Source: Candidatus Dojkabacteria bacterium (GTDB taxonomy: Bacteria > Patescibacteriota > Dojkabacteria > GCA-002793355). From it: a stretch of 17,577 nt of DNA. Within the stretch, counting starts at the first letter, position 1, and each line of letters begins with the position of its first letter. Positions 13,562 to 17,577 of this stretch are shown one piece after another. The position numbers and the translations under genes were made by a program. Location: contig JALVLD010000010.1 of assembly GCA_027033525.1 (NCBI GenBank), forward strand, positions 1 through 17,577, in the 5' to 3' direction. The notes beneath the pieces were generated by a model, which made no database searches, had not been told where the DNA came from, and worked only from the letters and a program-made list of their open reading frames with translations.

Positions 13562-13738
13562 CCGAGAAACCTTTGGCATAAATACTTTAGACCATCCCCA
13601 CAACTGCAGCCCTGGCTAAATGACCTCCAAAACCAATACTCGCATGCGTAAAATCGCCTTCATCGCGGCAAAAAACAAAGTTAATGCAAAGGGCCTTACT
13701 TCCCTGCGAACACCTACTCTTCCGTGAATAAAGATGTA

Positions 13739-13747
13739 TGCTATAAT
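13739..13747 (+). promoter_or_regulatory. Extended -10 promoter of tRNA-Gly
   Basis: TGCTATAAT: a TG one base before a perfect TATAAT (13742-13747). The tRNA 5' end is 9 nt downstream. The -35 region (TTCCGT at 16-nt spacing) is weak, which an extended -10 can offset. Confidence 0.6.
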
Positions 13748-13755
13748 TTAGCTAA

Positions 13756-13829
13756 GCGGGCGTAGCTCAATTGGCTAGAGCGTCTCCCTTCCAAGGAGAA
13801 GGCTGCGGGTTCGAGTCCCGTCGCCCGCT
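13756..13829 (+). tRNA. tRNA-Gly (anticodon TCC)
   Basis: Complete cloverleaf: acceptor GCGGGCG/CGCCCGC, D-stem GCTC/GAGC, anticodon stem TCTCC/GGAGA with loop CTTCCAA (anticodon TCC, reading GGA and GGG), T-stem GCGGG/CCCGT with loop TTCGAGT. U73, no encoded CCA. It is the only plus-strand tRNA here and converges on the EEP-family gene, whose stop lies 4 nt away. Confidence 0.96.
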
Positions 13830-13832
13830 TAA

Positions 13833-14894
13833 CTAATTGCTATTAAAGGCAACTGCCTCTTTTTTAGATTCCGGGACTCCAATCTTCATAATAAAAGCTT
13901 TGTGATCAGAACTACCCAAATCCTTTACATATATATGTTCCAATTGCAAATCATTACCTAAAAAAGCATGATCTATTGCCAAAAATGGTAAAGCGACAGG
14001 ATATGTTGCATAAAATATCCCAGGAGAGACCTTCCTAAAATATTTTTGTTGTTTTTTGGGGGCCCATTTCTTAAATGCAATTAAAGCATGACTTGGTAGG
14101 GTGTTAAAGTCACCAACAATAACATAGTTACTTACGACTTTTTGTTCTAAGAATTTACGCAAATCACTTACTTGACGTTTTCTTACTGTATAAGGCGATA
14201 AACGTGCAGCTGGCTGCTGCCAAAAACTAGCTTCAACAAAACTTAACGTATTTCTAGTAACTAAAGGATTCCATATATGTATGTTAATCAGATTTAAAAT
14301 ATACCTTCTATTAAATCTTTTTATGCTAAGCTCCAGCGCCAAAAAACCTTCGTTCTCTGGCCTGACCTGATGCAGCAACTGTATATCATTTTTAAATAGA
14401 GTCCAAAATTCTGCCCAATTAACAGAATGATACTCTTTAAAATATTTTTTCACATACGAGTCTATTAATTGTTGATATATCTCTTGCGAATGCCACACTT
14501 CTTGAATAACATAGATATCGCAATTAAGGGCCTTTAAAGCTTCTATAGCTTTTTTTCTATTTTGTGCAAAAAAGAACCTAGAATTATAAGAACATACCTT
14601 TACAGGAACATATTCTGGGATATGTATCTTTTGTAAATGTGTAACTGGATTTATATTTGCAAATATTAAATAAATTACAGCCAACATCAAAAACAAGCGA
14701 TCTCGCAACGCAACAGCAACTACTATAAACATAGCACTCCAGAATTCAGACGGTATGCTACTAATAAGATCAGCATACCTACAACAAAAACTAGATACAA
14801 AATAGATCCATAAGAACAATCCAAAGCCAACATACACAAAGACTCTTAGACTATTTTTACACTTAACTTGTTTTACTAAGGTTACTAACTTCAT
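13833..14894 (-). CDS. Membrane-anchored endonuclease/exonuclease/phosphatase (EEP) family protein
   Basis: A 353-residue protein with two or three N-terminal membrane helices (about 15-37 and 51-80) and a C-terminal EEP-fold domain. Catalytic-type residues are all present: N104 (SYNSRF), E132 (VIQEV), H206 (NIHIWNP), D262 and N264 (VGDFNT), D308 and H309 (AIDHAF), and D330-H331 (GSSDHKAF). The domain probably lies outside the cytoplasm, as in the membrane-bound YafD-like group. Possible substrates are DNA, phospholipid or sugar-phosphate lipids; sequence alone cannot choose. Its start overlaps the end of the glycosyltransferase gene by 32 nt, suggesting a linked role. Confidence 0.85.
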   Translation of the reverse strand: MKLVTLVKQVKCKNSLRVFVYVGFGLFLWIYFVSSFCCRYADLISSIPSEFWSAMFIVVAVALRDRLFLMLAVIYLIFANINPVTHLQKIHIPEYVPVKVCSYNSRFFFAQNRKKAIEALKALNCDIYVIQEVWHSQEIYQQLIDSYVKKYFKEYHSVNWAEFWTLFKNDIQLLHQVRPENEGFLALELSIKRFNRRYILNLINIHIWNPLVTRNTLSFVEASFWQQPAARLSPYTVRKRQVSDLRKFLEQKVVSNYVIVGDFNTLPSHALIAFKKWAPKKQQKYFRKVSPGIFYATYPVALPFLAIDHAFLGNDLQLEHIYVKDLGSSDHKAFIMKIGVPESKKEAVAFNSN

Positions 14895-15840
14895 GTTTTT
14901 TATATTTTGAACTATAAATCCTTTGCCAAACCTTATACGGATTACGTTTAAACACTCTTTGTTCTATAAAAGCCATTGCCCATGAAAGAAATCTAAATAC
15001 TGCCAGAAGCCCACCCCATGCAAATTCCCTAAAATTACTACTATAACCTATAACTGCGGGCAAATACATAAGCTCTTGTTTAAAACTCCTCATTGGCTTA
15101 AATTTAGCGATGTCAGGATATCTTTCCCGTATTTGGTATTCAGCACCGCTCGTACGCTTCTTCTGGTATAACCAATCTTTAATTGTAGTTGGATATTTTA
15201 CATAAACAACAGCATCTGGAGCATAAGAAACCCTAAATCCTTGTTTGTACACTAAATATGTAAAGTAAATATCATCACCTAGGATATCATGAGGGAACCT
15301 TGAAGGCAAAAGCCTGCCCTTAATAGCAAATATTCCACCTGGCAAATTAAGGAATCCCTTCTGTTTATCTGCCTTAAGTCGAGCAGCATGGGCCCCTACT
15401 TGTGTTGTAACCCATGCCCAATAGCCAAGCATAGTATTTTTAGGATTAGACGGTACTAAATGCCCCGCAACAGCCCCTATCTTAGAATCACTACGTAATT
15501 CTCTTAACAAAGGAAGAATCACTAAATTGCTCCAAACTAAATCCCCATCTGTAAAAATTACAACATCGCCATCTAATATCTTCTTTCTTAGTAACCAGTC
15601 AATTGCACGTGGTTTCTTAATAGGCACTTTTATAGGTTTAACAAGTCCATACTTAGCATTTTTTAACGATAATTCTCGAGTTGGTTTATCCGGTGCTGCA
15701 ACTATGACCTCCCCCCGTTTTACCTCTTTTTGTGAAAGCAATTCGTGCAATTGATACTCAGCTTCAGCAGCAATTTTAGAAATTGTATTTTCTTCTTTAT
15801 ATGCAGTTATTACGACTTGCACCTTTCCAATAGTTTCCAT
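14863..15840 (-). CDS. Family 2 glycosyltransferase
   Basis: A 325-residue GT-A fold enzyme. The N-terminus 'VQVVITAYKEENTI' starts the nucleotide-sugar-binding fold, D98-G99-D100 is the DxD-type metal motif (VIFTDGDLVW), G188-D189-D190 is the acceptor-side acidic motif (DILGDDIYFTY), and QKKRT (226-230) takes the place of the (Q/R)xxRW motif of processive enzymes. The C-terminus has amphipathic or short hydrophobic segments (about 258-292) that may hold it to the membrane. It probably adds a sugar to a lipid or polysaccharide. It starts 8 nt after rmuC; a GAGG directly abuts the ATG, too close for a normal Shine-Dalgarno. Confidence 0.87.
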   Translation of the reverse strand: METIGKVQVVITAYKEENTISKIAAEAEYQLHELLSQKEVKRGEVIVAAPDKPTRELSLKNAKYGLVKPIKVPIKKPRAIDWLLRKKILDGDVVIFTDGDLVWSNLVILPLLRELRSDSKIGAVAGHLVPSNPKNTMLGYWAWVTTQVGAHAARLKADKQKGFLNLPGGIFAIKGRLLPSRFPHDILGDDIYFTYLVYKQGFRVSYAPDAVVYVKYPTTIKDWLYQKKRTSGAEYQIRERYPDIAKFKPMRSFKQELMYLPAVIGYSSNFREFAWGGLLAVFRFLSWAMAFIEQRVFKRNPYKVWQRIYSSKYKKHEVSNLSKTS

Positions 15841-15848
15841 ACCTCAAG

Positions 15849-17111
15849 CTACTCTTCAACTAAATCAATAATGGGCATAGGCAAACTTTCCTGGCCAGAA
15901 GACTTTATTTCAGGAATATTTTGCACACTGCTTAATTTCCTACTTATATTGCGAGTTTTACTTATTGCCCTATCTATGACATTTTGTGTTTCTTTTAATT
16001 TCTTACTTGTCTTTTCTAACAAACCACCGAATTTAAGAAACTCTTCACGAACAACTCCCAACAGTTTCCAAACTTCACTCGATCTTTTCTGAATTGCCAA
16101 TGTCCTAAAGCCCATCTGTAAACTAATTACAAATGCTGTAATTGTACTTGGCCCAACTACAACCACTCTATAATTTCTTTGTATATATTCCAACAAACCA
16201 CGCCTTTGAACTACTTCTAAATATAATCCTTCTATTGGCAAATACATTATTGCAAAATCAGTAGTGTAAGGGACAGCGATATATTTCTCACTAATTCGCT
16301 TAGCCTCTTGCTTTATGCGCCGTTCAATTGCCTTTAGAGCTTCTTCCACCGCCGCCTTGTCTACGTTTTCATAAGCCTCAAGAAGCCGCTGATAATCCTC
16401 AATTGGAAATTTAGAGTCTATAGGCAAATAAATGTTTTTACTTTCATCATCCTTGCCAGGGAGTATAATTGCAAACTCGACCTCTTGGCTGCTGCGTGGT
16501 TTCACTCTTACCTTTTCGGCATACTGTTCCTTAGATAAAAACTGTTCTAAAATACTCCCTAGCTGCACTTCACCCCAAGTTCCACGTGTTTTTACGCCAC
16601 TTAAAATACGTTTTAAGTCAACTACCCCATTGGCAAGATTTTGCATTTCACCTAACCCCTTATGTACCTGCTCTAATCTGTTGCTGATTAACTGGAATTG
16701 CTCTGCCAACCGCTTATTTAATGTACTTGTCAATTTTTCATCAACAGTGATACGGATTTTTTCTAATTGTTCACTATTTTGTTTATTTAGTTCGGCTAAT
16801 CTTTTTTCTACTACTTCTAAAAGTTGCCCTAACCTCTCGGAAAAATCTCTAAAATTTTGAGACTGCACTTTAGAAAATAATTCTAACTGGGCCTTCTGTG
16901 AGACTCCTTGTAGCTTAGAAAATTTTGTCAAATTATTAATAAGTTCGCTCCTTAAATTAGAATTTAAGTCTAAATTTTGTTTTGCAATAAAATCTAATTT
17001 ATCAATTATGCCTCTTACAAAGTCTTTCTCTTGTTTCTTATTTGCAAATAATTTAAACAAAAGTCCTAAATTTCCTAGCAAAAGTAAAATGATTACAATT
17101 TGAAAATTCAT
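15849..17111 (-). CDS. rmuC: DNA recombination protein RmuC
   Basis: A 420-residue protein with an N-terminal membrane helix (about 3-21), a long coiled coil (about 30-160) and the RmuC nuclease-like domain with the family signature 'GVKTRGTWGEVQLGSILEQ' (about 177-195), then 'YLPIDSKFPIEDYQ' and 'FAIMYLPIEGLY'. RmuC limits recombination at inverted repeats in E. coli and its domain is distantly related to restriction-enzyme-like nucleases. The length matches the family. An extended -10 box ends 6 nt before the ATG, between this gene and map, suggesting a leaderless transcript in addition to read-through. Confidence 0.95.
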   Translation of the reverse strand: MNFQIVIILLLLGNLGLLFKLFANKKQEKDFVRGIIDKLDFIAKQNLDLNSNLRSELINNLTKFSKLQGVSQKAQLELFSKVQSQNFRDFSERLGQLLEVVEKRLAELNKQNSEQLEKIRITVDEKLTSTLNKRLAEQFQLISNRLEQVHKGLGEMQNLANGVVDLKRILSGVKTRGTWGEVQLGSILEQFLSKEQYAEKVRVKPRSSQEVEFAIILPGKDDESKNIYLPIDSKFPIEDYQRLLEAYENVDKAAVEEALKAIERRIKQEAKRISEKYIAVPYTTDFAIMYLPIEGLYLEVVQRRGLLEYIQRNYRVVVVGPSTITAFVISLQMGFRTLAIQKRSSEVWKLLGVVREEFLKFGGLLEKTSKKLKETQNVIDRAISKTRNISRKLSSVQNIPEIKSSGQESLPMPIIDLVEE

Positions 17112-17117
17112 ATAACT

Positions 17118-17126
17118 ATTTTAACA
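17118..17126 (-). promoter_or_regulatory. Possible extended -10 promoter of rmuC
   Basis: TGTTAAAAT on the minus strand (TG, one base, TAAAAT) in the 17-nt gap between map and rmuC, ending 6 nt before the rmuC ATG. No clear -35 is present at normal spacing. Confidence 0.4.
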
Positions 17127-17128
17127 TA

Positions 17129-17577
17129 TTACACTTTTAACAACCCTGCAATAAGTTCGTATCCCGTTGTTGTCACAATTACAGTTGCTTCCCAGTGAGC
17201 AAATACCCCACCATCTTTTAGTCTAGTAGCCCACTCATCTACTTGTTCTACAATTGGACTTTTACTCACAACTAATGGCTCAATTGCTAAGCCAATGCCG
17301 GCGGGCAGGATAGGCCCCCGCTGCGGATCTCCATAATTTGCCACAAATGGCTCCATCCACATCGAGGTGCCTATTCCATGCCCCCCATACTCACGTAGTA
17401 CGTCGTACCCTGCCTTACGCACAACACTGTAGATACTAGCTCCGATTTCCCCCAGTTTAATATTAGCATGGAGATTATTTAAAGCAAAATTTAAAGCTTC
17501 TAACGTAGTATTGGCTATTTTTCGTTTAATCTTGTTAGCTTTAGGCATTGGCTTAGCAATTGCAGCATCTGTATACA
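17129..17577 (-). CDS. map: Type I methionine aminopeptidase, C-terminal part, truncated at the right window edge
   Basis: The frame is open to the right edge, so the ATG at 17548 is internal, not the start. Visible features of the pita-bread fold: 'TDAA' near the edge (second metal-binding Asp), 'REYGGHGIG' (His metal ligand), 'LAIEPLV' (Glu ligand) and 'HWEATVIVT' (final Glu ligand). The enzyme removes the initiator Met from new proteins. An oddity: after GHGIG the usual 'xxxHExP' reads 'TSMWMEP', so the conserved substrate-contacting His (H178 in E. coli) is Trp. At least the N-terminal 100 or so residues lie outside the window. The first metal-binding Asp cannot be checked. Confidence 0.9.
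   Translation of the reverse strand, partial: YTDAAIAKPMPKANKIKRKIANTTLEALNFALNNLHANIKLGEIGASIYSVVRKAGYDVLREYGGHGIGTSMWMEPFVANYGDPQRGPILPAGIGLAIEPLVVSKSPIVEQVDEWATRLKDGGVFAHWEATVIVTTTGYELIAGLLKV

Larger units (their letters stand above)
13515..13738 (-). other. GC-richer region with no supported gene; possible ncRNA or gene remnant
   Basis: No gene with a normal start can be supported here. By hand count, 13541-13720 is about 47% G+C, clearly higher than the other non-coding gaps. On the minus strand a frame is open for about 54 codons ending with TAA at 13587-13589, and its last 30 codons look protein-like (for example DEGDFTHASIGFGGHLARAA), but it has no ATG, GTG or TTG before its last few codons and begins inside the tRNA-Gly promoter. 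A GC hairpin (13548-13561) followed by a T-rich stretch lies 25 nt downstream, like a terminator. The region could be a structured RNA, a remnant of a gene, or a leader. It lacks the core motifs I would expect for tmRNA, RNase P RNA or SRP RNA. Confidence 0.4.

Noticed and set aside
13644..13727. A plus-strand frame of 27 codons starting MRKIAFIAAKNKV
   Set aside because: It is short, lacks a promoter or ribosome binding site, and lies in the possible RNA region; too little to call a gene.
13541..13740. tmRNA, RNase P RNA, SRP RNA or 6S RNA
   Set aside because: I looked for the tmRNA 5' and T-arm motifs and an Ala-Ala-ending tag, the RNase P conserved core and the SRP GGAA loop with its flanking bases; none fits on either strand.
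17129..17548. A complete 139-residue protein starting at the ATG at 17548
   Set aside because: The frame is open to the window edge and the residues before that ATG (YTDAAIAKP) match methionine aminopeptidase, so the gene is truncated by the window.
1..17577. UGA read as a sense codon (genetic code 4 or 25)
   Set aside because: All 25 genes are full length without any in-frame TGA, so there is no direct sign of reassignment, only absence of TGA stops.
1..17577. CRISPR arrays, insertion sequences, prophage or toxin-antitoxin genes
   Set aside because: No regularly spaced repeats, transposase or integrase motifs, or terminal inverted repeats are visible; the content is almost entirely housekeeping.

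Overview
The window is a densely packed, AT-rich bacterial chromosome segment. Almost every gene lies on the minus strand, so the biological order runs from right to left. The ribosomal proteins, NusG, NusB, SecE, MreBCD and PBP2 are bacterial. Compact gene spacing, very small genes, tRNAs without encoded CCA, a lysozyme-like murein enzyme with a NAWGW motif and near absence of Shine-Dalgarno sequences would fit a reduced-genome lineage such as the Patescibacteria (candidate phyla radiation). That placement is an inference; no 16S gene is present to test it.

Layout in transcription order. Right end: the C-terminal part of methionine aminopeptidase, rmuC, a family 2 glycosyltransferase and a membrane-anchored endonuclease/exonuclease/phosphatase-fold protein. 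A plus-strand tRNA-Gly(UCC) faces them. Next come a GC-richer stretch with no convincing gene (13515-13738), an orphan 115-residue membrane protein, and a tRNA-Val(GAC). A plus-strand secreted lysozyme-like protein (12252-12899) diverges from the main operon.

The main operon starts near 12240. It runs rpmG, tRNA-Trp, secE, nusG, rplK, rplA, rpmB, mreB, mreC, mreD, PBP2. A strong promoter then starts rpmF, nusB, rnc, rpsP, khpA, tRNA-Arg(GCG), M50 protease. A third promoter serves two tRNA-Thr genes, followed by an EamA transporter and a YhaM-like HD nuclease. A promoter abutting a YggT-like gene starts the last transcript, which leaves the window through a truncated unknown gene.

The main block therefore couples ribosome assembly, transcription elongation and RNA processing (L33, L11, L1, L28, L32, S16, NusG, NusB, RNase III, KhpA) with secretion (SecE) and cell-wall elongation (MreBCD, PBP2).

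No new multi-gene system is evident. The points most worth a second look are: -10 boxes sitting 5-7 nt before start codons with no Shine-Dalgarno; zero TGA stops among 25 genes; a bacterial tRNA-Arg with anticodon GCG; substitutions at conserved active-site positions in RNase III and methionine aminopeptidase; and the GC-richer unexplained region at 13515-13738.
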